Shown one piece after another: positions 15,613 through 24,249 of a DNA stretch of 39,522 bases (positions within the stretch are counted from its first letter, which is position 1; the number at the start of each line of letters is the position of its first letter). The DNA lies in NCBI GenBank assembly GCA_050252075.1, contig JBFWLP010000020.1, positions 1 through 39,522 on the forward strand, given 5' to 3'. The notes under the pieces are model-generated. The model had not been told where the DNA came from, did not search any database, and worked only from the letters and a program-made list of their open reading frames with translations. The position numbers were made by a program, and so were the translations under genes. The DNA is from JAAYGT01 sp050252075 (GTDB taxonomy: Bacteria; Pseudomonadota; Gammaproteobacteria; Burkholderiales; Burkholderiaceae_B).

Positions 15613-18600
15613 ATGAAAACATCTGCCACTCTTGCACTGCTGGTGCTGATCGGTTCCGGGGGGGGGCTTCAAGCTGCGCGCGCCACAACCGTGCTGCTTC
15701 AAACCTCTGAGACCGATCCCGACAGGCTCTGGTATGAGCCCGGGAGTCCCCCGCTGGTGCCTGGGTTGCCTGCGACGCTCGATGATGCGTTGACGGTGAA
15801 TCTGACGCTTGACAAGAACTCACACTTCGACAGGCAATGGCTGTATGTCCAACCCCTGCCCACACCTTTCTCGCAGACCACAGCCACCATCAATACCAGT
15901 CGCGACGGGCTTTCAGGCGGATGGCCGGCGGTTCTCACAAGCAATGGGTCGGGTGACAGTCTGGTGGGCATCTACGGCGCGGGTATGTATCCGCTTTTCC
16001 TCGATGTGACCGTTCAAACCGAGGCAAAAGGCTCTTTCAAGACCGCGGGGTTCAATGATGCATATGGTGCGCCGTCCAGCGTGTACTGGTTCCGGTCGAA
16101 GGGGGCCGACGTTGGTACCGACACGACCGAATCGGCAGGAGACGGCGGCATAGTGACCGTCCGGCTGCTTCCCGTGACGGACATTACGACTGCGCTCGCT
16201 GCCACGGGAAAAACCGCTGCCGGCGCCGGGAGTCTTCCGTGGCAAGCCGGAGCATCCTTGCTCACCGCCCACTCTCAGGGTGGGCAGGGTGACATGGACC
16301 ACGGGAAAAAGGGCCATGACGGCGCATTTGGTGGGCCCGTTTCGGTGACGGTTGGCAAAGGCACCTTGCTGGATATGGGTATCGATGGCCGGGCGGATGC
16401 CCCTGCCGTGGGGGTGCTGGCGTTGTCCAAGGGTGGAGAAGGCGGGCAGTCGGCTTCCAGCGGTGGCAAGAATGGCAAGGGCGACACGGTCGATTTAACG
16501 TTCTCTGGCGCTCTTTCAGGAAGCAAACCTTATTCCATGGGGGTGGTGGCCGCCAGTGTGGGAGCCGCCGGACAATATGCGGGTGCGAAGGATCCCAACG
16601 TCTCTGGCGGGGGGAGCGACGTGTCGCTCAAGCTGGTGGGTGGCAAGGTCAACCTCGCCAGCACCAACAGTATCGGCCTTATCGCCACCAGCACGGCCGA
16701 TAATCCACGCGGCAGTGGCAGTGTCCAGGGTGATCCGAACAGTTTTCGCGATGTCACGGTGTCGCTCGACGCCGGCAGTTCAGTATCGGTGGGCAACACC
16801 ACCGACAAGGCTTCTGCCACCGACACCACCATCGGCGTTCTCGCCAGCAGTGCAGTCAGCTGGGCGTCACAGCCCTTTCAGGGCGCCATAGAAAACAGGT
16901 TGTCCAGCCCCGGCAAGGTCGGCAATGTCACCATCAACAACCATGGTTCGGTCAGTGCATCCGGCAGCGGAGCCATCGGTATCCTGGCGCAATCCATCGC
17001 CGGCAATGGCGCCAGCGCCAGCGGGGGCACCCGGCTTTTCGTCGGTGAAGCCGGCAAGGCAGGCGCAGCAGGGGGCAACGTCACTTACACAGGCAACGGC
17101 GGCTCCATCGCTGCCACCGGTGACGGCGTCATCGGCCTGTTGATGCAGTCGATCGCGGGCGGGGGCGGTAATGGCGGCAATGCAGCCGGTCTGTTCGTGG
17201 CAGTGGGGGGGCGCAGTGGTGCCGGCGGCAACGGCGGAACGGTCAACGTCGCGCTGAAAAACGGTGCCAGCATCACCACAAAAGGTGACTACGCTCAAGG
17301 CGTTGTCATGCAGTCCATCGGCGGTGGTGGCGGCAACGGTGGGCATTCCACTGCCTACTCCGTGGGTGAGCCGTTCTCGGTCGCCGTCGGGGGTGCCGGT
17401 GGCACCGGCGGTTCGGGGGGCGCCCTGGTGTTGGGCGGCGGTAGTACTTCTGATACCAGCAGCCAAATCACGACATCGGGCAGGCATGCCCATGGTGTCG
17501 TCGCTCACTCCATCGGGGGCGGTGGCGGCAAGGGGGGCGCCGCCCACAGTTACAACGGCAGTGCCTTGTTGACCGTGGCCCTTAGCGTAGGGGGCGATGG
17601 CGGTAACGGCGGCGACGGCGGCGACATTCTCGGCCCTGGCTTTGTCGTGCCGGCGAGCTCGTTCGGCGATGCCACCACCACGGGCCATGATGCCCACGGC
17701 ATGCTGCTGCAAAGTATCGGTGGCGGTGGCGGCGTGGGCGGCGGCTCTACCGCCGACGCCTTTTCTACTTTGTCCATGCCCGAGCTGCCCACCATCAACG
17801 CCAGTTTTGCCATCGGGGGTACGGGCGGCACCGGCGGCGACGGTGGCCTCATCTGGTTTGACCTCGCCAACAACATGAGCACGCGCGGGGCGTCGTCGTC
17901 CGGCATGGTGCTGCAAAGTATTGGCGGCGGTGGCGGCGTGGGTGGCGACGCCACCGCCGGAACGGCGGCTTTCTTTGCCACTTCCGAATTCACCCTGAAT
18001 ACCTCGCTGGGCCTGGGAGGCAGCGGAGGCCGCGGTGGCAAGGGCGGGCAGGTCGAACTCTCTCTGGCCGGCACACAGTCCACTCGAGGCCATAACGGCG
18101 CAGCGGTGGTGGCCCAGTCGGTGGGCGGCGGCGGCGGTATGGGTGGCGTAGGGAATGCGGCAACCGTGGTGGTGGCACCGTTGGAGGAGTCCACCTATCA
18201 GGTCGCGCTGGGCGCGGGTGGTAGCGGCGGTACCGGTGGCGTTGGTGGCAACGTTACCATCACCACCAACGGGAAATCCGTCCTGAATACCCTGGGGTCC
18301 GGTTCCAGTGCCCTGGTGGCCCAAAGTGTGGGCGGAGGTGGTGGTGTGGCCGGCGATGCGGGCACCCAGGGCGTGGGCGGCAAGCTGACGGTAAAGGTGG
18401 CGGCCGGCGGCGATGGCGGATCAGGAAACCACGGGGGCGATGTCACTGTTAACTACAGCGGCCAGATCACCACGGGCGGTCATTATCAGGCGCGTTATGC
18501 GTCGACGTCCGGAGGCACCGCGCTTACCACGCCTATTGCGCTGGGCGGCGGGTCGCATGGCATCGTGGCGCAATCGGTGGGAGGCGGTGGTGGCATGGCC

Positions 18601-21600
18601 GGCAATGCCGACCCATCCAAAAGCCTGTTGCCCGACCTTGCTGAAACCATCATTGAAGACGGCAACAAACTGCTCGATGCCAAGGGCACCATCCTCTGGG
18701 TCGCCAGTCGCGTGGTCGACTACGAAAAAGAGGAACACGAATTTCCCAAGTCGTACTCTGTAAGTATTGCGACCGGTGGTATTGGTGGCAGTGGGGGTGA
18801 TGGTGGCGAGGTTGACGTTACCCTTGGTGCCGGAACGCAGATTCTCACCCACGGGCACCGCGCCTACGGCATTTTTGCGCAGTCGGTGGGCGGCGGAGGC
18901 GGCGAAGCCGGCGCGGCATCCGGCGATTCCATTCTCGACGCCGAGGCTGACCTTAGCCCGCTCACGGGTGCCGACTTCGACTTTGGCCTGAATGTGGGCG
19001 GAGCGGGCGGTGCCGCCGGAAAAGGGGGCAAGGTCACCCTTGATGCCCACAGTTTCGGCGGTTCGTCCGATCAGAATAATCGCATTGTTACTCTCGGGTA
19101 TGGCTCGCACGCCGTGTTCCTGCAGTCGGTGGGCGGCGGCGGCGGTGCCGGACACGAGGGCTCGATACTGGGGCTGGGCACCAAGCTGGCAGGCGCCCAG
19201 GTGCCTGATATCACCCTGGGCAGTTCCTCGTCTTCGTCGGGGGTGTCGGGCGATGGGGGAGATGTGGCTTTCTCTGCAGAGTCCTTGGCCGGCAAGCAGG
19301 TGCTCATTCAAACCTTGGGTGACGACGCCTCGGCAATTTTTGCGCAGTCGGTGGGCGGCGGCGGTGGTGTAGCATCAGCCGGCTGCACCAACAGCGGACG
19401 CTCCGCCACGCAAGGCGCGGGGGCCTGCCACACCAACGCCGGCAAGGCCACGGGCAATGCCGCCACCGACGCCACCCCGCAGCAGTTCGTGAACACGCAG
19501 CTGCAGTATCAGCTGAAGATTGCCCCGGTGGGCACCAGTGACAACGGCGGCGCCGTTACGATCAACCCGCCCGCCGGCACACTGGCTACGGCGGGAGATC
19601 GCAGCCCCGTGATTGTGGCCCAGTCCATCGGCGGGGGGGGCGGCTACATGGCGGCGCATGCGGCCAATATTTCCGGCACGTCTATCGGTCATGTTGGCGG
19701 CGGCTCGGGCGGTGCCATTTACATGGGCCTTGGCCAGGTCACCATTCGTTCCGAAGGCAGCGGTTCCTGGGGCATTCTGGCGCAGTCGGTAGGGTCGGGT
19801 GGCGGTGTGGCCGGCGACCTGTCCGGCGATCTGCAGTTCCAGGGCAATAACATTTCCTCGTCGCGTAAAAGCGGTACCCACGGCGGCGATATTTCCATTG
19901 CGCTCACTTCCGGCACCCGTGTGCGGGTGGGCATGGGGCAGTCGCAGAATGGCATTGTCAATGCCCATGGTGTTGTTGCCCAAAGCCTGGGCTCTTCAGG
20001 CGGAATGCGTTCGCAGGGGGGCAACCTGGTGTTCGACGGCAGCAAGGGGCCCGGCCACGGCTACGGCGGGCATATTTCGGTCGATGTCACGCACGATGCA
20101 TCCATTGAAACCCGGGCCATTGGCGGTGTGGGCATTCTGGCGCACAGCGCGGGCGCCTACGCCAACGACAATAAGGAAGGCATTGATATTTCGGTGTCGG
20201 GCGGCTCGGTCACCGGAGGCGTCACCGGTCGCAATCCGGTAACAGGCAAACAACTCGACGGCATCGGCATTCTGACGGTAGGCGGGGCAGTTGAAGGCTC
20301 CGGGTTCGGTAACAACATTACCGTAGCGTCGGGCGGCAGCGTGACAACGCAGGGTGGCGTCGACAGCGGATACGCCATTAAGGTGCTGGATGGCTACACG
20401 AACTTGACCAACAGCGGCACCATCACGGGCAGTGTCAACCTGGGCGCCACGCCGGGCACACTGGTGAACGCGGCCGACGGTGTCCTGAACACGGGGGCTG
20501 TGTACAAGGTAGGCCGCAACAGTCTGCACAACTACGGTACGTTGAACATTGGCCTGGGTTCCAGCGTGGGCACCACGGTGGTGGAGGGCCGTTTGAACCA
20601 GTACGACGGCGGGCGTACGGTGGTTACCATTGATGCGGCCAACCCCCAGGCCACCCACGACCGGCTGGTGGTGAACGGCGTGGCCAATGTGGGCGGTGTG
20701 GTCGAGGTGCAGGCGAATTCTCTGCTGCCCGGCAGCTATACCGTCATGCATGCCGCCGACCTGAACTTCACCGGTACGGTGCAAGATTCGCTGCTGTTCG
20801 ACTGGAGCGCCGAGCAGCAGGGCGAATCATTGTCCCTGAGCCCGGCGGCGCGTCTGGGCCTGCCGGGCCTGGAGGCCTCGGCGGCCAGCCTGGCCGGCTA
20901 CCTGCAGCGCGGCTGGCTGCGTTCCGACGCCGGCAAGGCGCGGGTGTTCGGGTACCTGAGCCGGCTGGGCTCGCTCGACCAGTACCGCAGCACGCTGCAG
21001 CAGCTGGGCGGGCAGCCGCTGCATGCCCAGCCGCAGCAGATGGTGGCCATGGCCTACGACAGCTTCAGCGACGGCATGCAGTGCCCGCTGTTCCAGACAC
21101 CCGGTGTGGCCATGCGCCCGAGCGGCTGCACCTGGGCCCGCGTCACCGGCAATCGCAGCGACCTGTCGTCGAACGACGGCAACCTGGGGTACCGTGCCGA
21201 AGGCGGTGGCCTGCGCCTGGGCATGCAGCGCGAACTGGGCAATCAGTGGCGCCTGGGAGCCACCTTCGGCGCCAACCTGAACCGGCTGACGGCCGACGGT
21301 TTTTCCAGCAAGGGCCAGGTGTACGACCTGTCCGTGTCGCTCAGCCGCCAGGTGGGGCCATGGACGTTCACCGGCGCGTTGGCCGGTGCCTACGGCAGCT
21401 TTCGCAACGACCGCACGCCGCAGCTGGGCGCGGCGGGCAATGCGCTGGGGCTGAACAGTACGTATTCCAGCCGCTCGTCCACCACCCTGCTCGGCGCGCG
21501 AGTGCGTGCCGCTTACGACATTCCTTTCCAGAACAGCTACCTGCGGCCGTATGTTGACGTTGACCTGCTGCACACGCGCAGCCCCTCGTTCAGCGAGTCG

Positions 21601-21963
21601 GGCGGCCCGCTGGGCCTGGCCATGGGGTCGGTGAGCAAAACCCAGGTGGTGGTCAGCCCCATGCTGGAAGTGGGTACGCGCTACGACCTGAGCCACGACA
21701 CCCTGCTGCGCGCCTATGCCGGCGCCGGGGTCAGTTTTTTGCCGGGCAATGAGCGCACCAGCCAGAACCGCTTCACCGGTGCGCTGGGGGCGGCCGGCAG
21801 TTTTGATTCGCGCCTGGAAGGCCCTTCGGCCGTCGGGCGCCTGAACCTGGGGGTGCAGGTGCTGAGCAAGAATGGCCTGGAGCTGAATGCCGAGTATGGT
21901 CTGCAGGCCGGCGGCAGCTTCCGTTCCCAAACCATCGGCGCGCGCTTCATGTATCGTTTTTAA
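15613..21963 (+). CDS. Giant type V autotransporter with Gly-rich repeat passenger
   Basis: This 2116-residue surface protein has a Sec signal peptide (MKTSATLALLVLIGSGGGLQ, cleavage near ARA), a non-repeated head (to about 450), about 16 copies of a 60-100-residue module each centred on AQS(I/V)GGGGG (about 455-1515), a beta-helix stem (about 1550-1770), and an autotransporter barrel (about 1840-2116) ending in FMYRF. The passenger should fold as a long beta-helix displayed outside the cell, as in adhesins and related factors. Start 15613 was preferred to a GTG at 15580 because it gives the signal peptide. Nine consecutive G residues lie in codons 16-18. Function (adhesion, biofilm or interbacterial contact) is not determined by the sequence. 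Confidence 0.93.
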   Translation: MKTSATLALLVLIGSGGGLQAARATTVLLQTSETDPDRLWYEPGSPPLVPGLPATLDDALTVNLTLDKNSHFDRQWLYVQPLPTPFSQTTATINTSRDGLSGGWPAVLTSNGSGDSLVGIYGAGMYPLFLDVTVQTEAKGSFKTAGFNDAYGAPSSVYWFRSKGADVGTDTTESAGDGGIVTVRLLPVTDITTALAATGKTAAGAGSLPWQAGASLLTAHSQGGQGDMDHGKKGHDGAFGGPVSVTVGKGTLLDMGIDGRADAPAVGVLALSKGGEGGQSASSGGKNGKGDTVDLTFSGALSGSKPYSMGVVAASVGAAGQYAGAKDPNVSGGGSDVSLKLVGGKVNLASTNSIGLIATSTADNPRGSGSVQGDPNSFRDVTVSLDAGSSVSVGNTTDKASATDTTIGVLASSAVSWASQPFQGAIENRLSSPGKVGNVTINNHGSVSASGSGAIGILAQSIAGNGASASGGTRLFVGEAGKAGAAGGNVTYTGNGGSIAATGDGVIGLLMQSIAGGGGNGGNAAGLFVAVGGRSGAGGNGGTVNVALKNGASITTKGDYAQGVVMQSIGGGGGNGGHSTAYSVGEPFSVAVGGAGGTGGSGGALVLGGGSTSDTSSQITTSGRHAHGVVAHSIGGGGGKGGAAHSYNGSALLTVALSVGGDGGNGGDGGDILGPGFVVPASSFGDATTTGHDAHGMLLQSIGGGGGVGGGSTADAFSTLSMPELPTINASFAIGGTGGTGGDGGLIWFDLANNMSTRGASSSGMVLQSIGGGGGVGGDATAGTAAFFATSEFTLNTSLGLGGSGGRGGKGGQVELSLAGTQSTRGHNGAAVVAQSVGGGGGMGGVGNAATVVVAPLEESTYQVALGAGGSGGTGGVGGNVTITTNGKSVLNTLGSGSSALVAQSVGGGGGVAGDAGTQGVGGKLTVKVAAGGDGGSGNHGGDVTVNYSGQITTGGHYQARYASTSGGTALTTPIALGGGSHGIVAQSVGGGGGMAGNADPSKSLLPDLAETIIEDGNKLLDAKGTILWVASRVVDYEKEEHEFPKSYSVSIATGGIGGSGGDGGEVDVTLGAGTQILTHGHRAYGIFAQSVGGGGGEAGAASGDSILDAEADLSPLTGADFDFGLNVGGAGGAAGKGGKVTLDAHSFGGSSDQNNRIVTLGYGSHAVFLQSVGGGGGAGHEGSILGLGTKLAGAQVPDITLGSSSSSSGVSGDGGDVAFSAESLAGKQVLIQTLGDDASAIFAQSVGGGGGVASAGCTNSGRSATQGAGACHTNAGKATGNAATDATPQQFVNTQLQYQLKIAPVGTSDNGGAVTINPPAGTLATAGDRSPVIVAQSIGGGGGYMAAHAANISGTSIGHVGGGSGGAIYMGLGQVTIRSEGSGSWGILAQSVGSGGGVAGDLSGDLQFQGNNISSSRKSGTHGGDISIALTSGTRVRVGMGQSQNGIVNAHGVVAQSLGSSGGMRSQGGNLVFDGSKGPGHGYGGHISVDVTHDASIETRAIGGVGILAHSAGAYANDNKEGIDISVSGGSVTGGVTGRNPVTGKQLDGIGILTVGGAVEGSGFGNNITVASGGSVTTQGGVDSGYAIKVLDGYTNLTNSGTITGSVNLGATPGTLVNAADGVLNTGAVYKVGRNSLHNYGTLNIGLGSSVGTTVVEGRLNQYDGGRTVVTIDAANPQATHDRLVVNGVANVGGVVEVQANSLLPGSYTVMHAADLNFTGTVQDSLLFDWSAEQQGESLSLSPAARLGLPGLEASAASLAGYLQRGWLRSDAGKARVFGYLSRLGSLDQYRSTLQQLGGQPLHAQPQQMVAMAYDSFSDGMQCPLFQTPGVAMRPSGCTWARVTGNRSDLSSNDGNLGYRAEGGGLRLGMQRELGNQWRLGATFGANLNRLTADGFSSKGQVYDLSVSLSRQVGPWTFTGALAGAYGSFRNDRTPQLGAAGNALGLNSTYSSRSSTTLLGARVRAAYDIPFQNSYLRPYVDVDLLHTRSPSFSESGGPLGLAMGSVSKTQVVVSPMLEVGTRYDLSHDTLLRAYAGAGVSFLPGNERTSQNRFTGALGAAGSFDSRLEGPSAVGRLNLGVQVLSKNGLELNAEYGLQAGGSFRSQTIGARFMYRF
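15658..15666 (+). repeat. Poly-G(9) tract inside the autotransporter signal-peptide codons
   Basis: Nine consecutive G bases encode Gly16-18 within the signal peptide. In the given sequence the tract keeps the frame open. Adding one G would bring a stop at about 15709; losing one G would bring a stop at about 15791. Such runs are classic sites of slipped-strand mispairing and on/off switching of surface proteins. Switching itself is an inference. Confidence 0.8.
16960..20165 (+). repeat. About 16 tandem Gly-rich coding repeats in the passenger
   Basis: Each unit contains a short hydrophobic strand, Q-S-(I/V/L), and a run of four or five Gly, then a variable loop and a GGxGGxGG stretch. Spacing varies from about 60 to 100 residues. 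Early units (QSIAGNGAS, QSIAGGGGN) and the last units (QSLGSSGG, HSAGAYAND) are degenerate, while the central ones keep QS(I/V)GGGGG exactly. Two additional G runs occur here: 17205-17211 (7 G) and 19633-19640 (8 G). Confidence 0.85.
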
Positions 21964-21974
21964 GGGCCTGACGG

Positions 21975-24161
21975 TCAAAACGTATAGCCGGCACTGAGCC
22001 CGGCGCCCCAGTGACGGCCGGGGGCCGGCTCGTAATAGCGTGCGTTACTCTCGTTCACGATCACCGATCCCGCGTACCGGCGGTTGAACAGGTTGTCGAT
22101 GCGGGCGAAGCTGGTGATCATCCATGGCCCCGCTTCCCAACGATAGCCGACGCTTGCCGAGGCGGTGAAGTAAGCCGGCGCGTTTTGTGTATTGCCGTCA
22201 TTGACATAAATTTTGCTCAGGTAGCGCCCCTCCAGCCCCCATTGCCAGCCGGTGTCGGGGGTCCAGCTTACACCGGCAAATGCCATGTGTCCGGGTATGC
22301 CGGGTATGCGATTGCCGGCTTGTATCCGGCTGTTCGGGTTGGCGCCTGGTCCGCAGGTGGCAGTGCGGCAGTCGTCACGGTAACGGGCATCGATCCAGCT
22401 GTAAGCCATATCCACCCGCCCGTGGTCGCCGAAATACAGCGTGCTTCCAAGTTCCAGACCCATGCGTTCGGTGCGTCCGGCATTCTGGAATGTGCTTCTG
22501 CCGTTGCTGCTGCCGGCGGACACGATCTCGTTCTTGCTGCGTGTCTGGTAGATCGCCGCCGTCAGTTCATGGCGGCCCACGCGTGCTTTCACGCCGGCTT
22601 CCACTGTAGTGTTGGTGGACGGCTGCAGGGCAAGATTCAGTCCCGGTGAGCCATCGGGGCGGTAGGACAGCTCGTTGATGGTGGGAGTTTCAAAGCCGCG
22701 ACCTGCCGAGACGTAGCCCAGCAATGTGGGCGTGAACTGGTAGCCCAGCGCCATGAAAGGCAGGGCCTGGCGATAGCGTGTCGAACCGCTGTCATCGGCG
22801 TTCACGGCAGTGATATAGCGATCGTCGGTGACCATGCGCACCGTGCTGTAGCGCACGCCGGTATCCAGTATCCAGCGTTCGGCAAAGCGCCATGATGCCT
22901 GCAGATAAGGATCCAGTGTCTCACTGGTGTTCACTTCGTTTCGCCGCAATTCGCCTTGTACGCCCAGTTGGCGGTTGGGCTCGCTGCCGGTGAAGTTGAA
23001 GTAGCCCTGGCGTCGCTCGCGCAGGGTGTCGTAGGCCAACCCTGCGATCAGCGACGCATCGGGGCTTGCCTGCCATGTCCACCGCAGGTCGGCACCCATG
23101 TACTGGCGGGTCAGATCGATAACACCGCCCGGGTGCTGCGGGTTGGCCGGACTGGTTTGCACAGCCACGGGAATGGACTGGTACTGCACGGTGCGCCGTT
23201 CGCCGTAGTACACCATGGCTTGCAGCTCATTGGCTGAACCGAGGGGTAACCGGTAGTGCAGGCCGCCTTGCGTCTGATCGACCGTTTTCCGCGTGTTGTA
23301 GTCCAGTGCGCCGGCCGTTACGCCGCGCGGATTATTTTCGAACGATTCACGCGTCAGGCCCAGCGGATCTTGCGCGCGCAGCTTCACGCGGTTGGCGGTC
23401 AGAGTCAGTTCGCCGTCGTTGTTGAACAGCATGCCCAGCTTCACGTTGCCCAAGCTCTTGTCGGCAGCGCTGTGGTCGCGGTAGCCGTCGGTGCGAAAGT
23501 GGTTCAGGCTTACGCTGTAATCAATCAGGGTGTCGCCGGCATCGGCTTCACCCAGTGCCTTCAGGCCGTAACGCCGGGTTCCGTAGCTACCGGCGGTAAA
23601 TCCGCCATCGGTGACCGGCGGGTTGGAGCCTTTTTCGGTGGTGATGTCAATGACCCCGCCCGAGGCGTTCCCGTACAAGGCCGAAAAAGGGCCTTGCAAC
23701 ACCTCGACGCGATCGATCGAGGCGATGTCGATATTCGACGTTTGTCCCTGGCCGTCGGGCATGGTTGCCGGAATGCCGTCGACATAGATGCGCACCCCCC
23801 GCACTCCGAATGTCGACCGTGCCCCATAGCCCCGGATGGACACTTGAAGGTCTTGTGCATAGTTCTGCCGGTTCTGTATCAGCAGCCCCGGCACGGCGCC
23901 CAGGCTTTCCGACAGATTGATCTGCAAATTGCTGCGTCGCATGTCGCTGCCGTTGATCAATGAAACCGACGCCGGCGTTTCAAGAATGCCCGTGTCGGTG
24001 CGGGTAGACTGCACCCGCACCGGATCCAGCATGACGGCCGTTTGCGCCCAGGCTTGCCGCCCGCTCATACCAAGCACTGCGGCAGTGATCAGCAGGGCGG
24101 TTTGCATTGCCGGTGATCGTCGTCGGCGTCGGCGCAGGCTGGGCTGTTCAGGCTTGGGCAT
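21975..24161 (-). CDS. TonB-dependent outer-membrane receptor
   Basis: The 728-residue protein has an Arg-rich N-terminus and signal peptide (ALLITAAVLGMSGRQAWA), a plug domain (about 50-170) with SIRGYGARSTFGVRGVRIYV, DGIPATMPDGQGQ and VEVLQGPFSALYGNASGG, and a 22-strand barrel ending GLSAGYTF. It resembles YncD/FecA-like iron or complex receptors and imports its ligand using TonB energy. Start ATG at 24161 gives a long n-region; an in-frame ATG at 24107 would start directly at the signal peptide. Its stop lies only eleven bases from the autotransporter stop. No ExbB/D, siderophore gene or regulator is adjacent; the divergent neighbour is a PQQ-type sugar dehydrogenase. The ligand is unknown. 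Confidence 0.92.
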   Translation of the reverse strand: MPKPEQPSLRRRRRRSPAMQTALLITAAVLGMSGRQAWAQTAVMLDPVRVQSTRTDTGILETPASVSLINGSDMRRSNLQINLSESLGAVPGLLIQNRQNYAQDLQVSIRGYGARSTFGVRGVRIYVDGIPATMPDGQGQTSNIDIASIDRVEVLQGPFSALYGNASGGVIDITTEKGSNPPVTDGGFTAGSYGTRRYGLKALGEADAGDTLIDYSVSLNHFRTDGYRDHSAADKSLGNVKLGMLFNNDGELTLTANRVKLRAQDPLGLTRESFENNPRGVTAGALDYNTRKTVDQTQGGLHYRLPLGSANELQAMVYYGERRTVQYQSIPVAVQTSPANPQHPGGVIDLTRQYMGADLRWTWQASPDASLIAGLAYDTLRERRQGYFNFTGSEPNRQLGVQGELRRNEVNTSETLDPYLQASWRFAERWILDTGVRYSTVRMVTDDRYITAVNADDSGSTRYRQALPFMALGYQFTPTLLGYVSAGRGFETPTINELSYRPDGSPGLNLALQPSTNTTVEAGVKARVGRHELTAAIYQTRSKNEIVSAGSSNGRSTFQNAGRTERMGLELGSTLYFGDHGRVDMAYSWIDARYRDDCRTATCGPGANPNSRIQAGNRIPGIPGHMAFAGVSWTPDTGWQWGLEGRYLSKIYVNDGNTQNAPAYFTASASVGYRWEAGPWMITSFARIDNLFNRRYAGSVIVNESNARYYEPAPGRHWGAGLSAGYTF

Positions 24162-24249
24162 GAGCGATCTGTTGCTATTCGGGTGGGAAAGTTGATAACA
24201 GAATGCTAACCTAGAATCCTTTCAGCAGAAATTCAGCTTGGAGTGATCA

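Noticed and set aside
16867..18324. Long minus-strand open frame (485 codons) antisense to the autotransporter, and similar ones at 18421-19311, 19996-20784 and 20827-21978
   Set aside because: They arise because Gly/Ala-rich codons on the plus strand leave few stop codons on the other strand. Products are Ala/Gly/His/Arg-rich without recognisable domains, signals or ribosome sites.
16960..20165. Regular repeats that might suggest a CRISPR array
   Set aside because: Repeats are in frame, degenerate, of variable spacing and encode a Gly-rich protein; there are no constant direct repeats with unique spacers and no cas genes.
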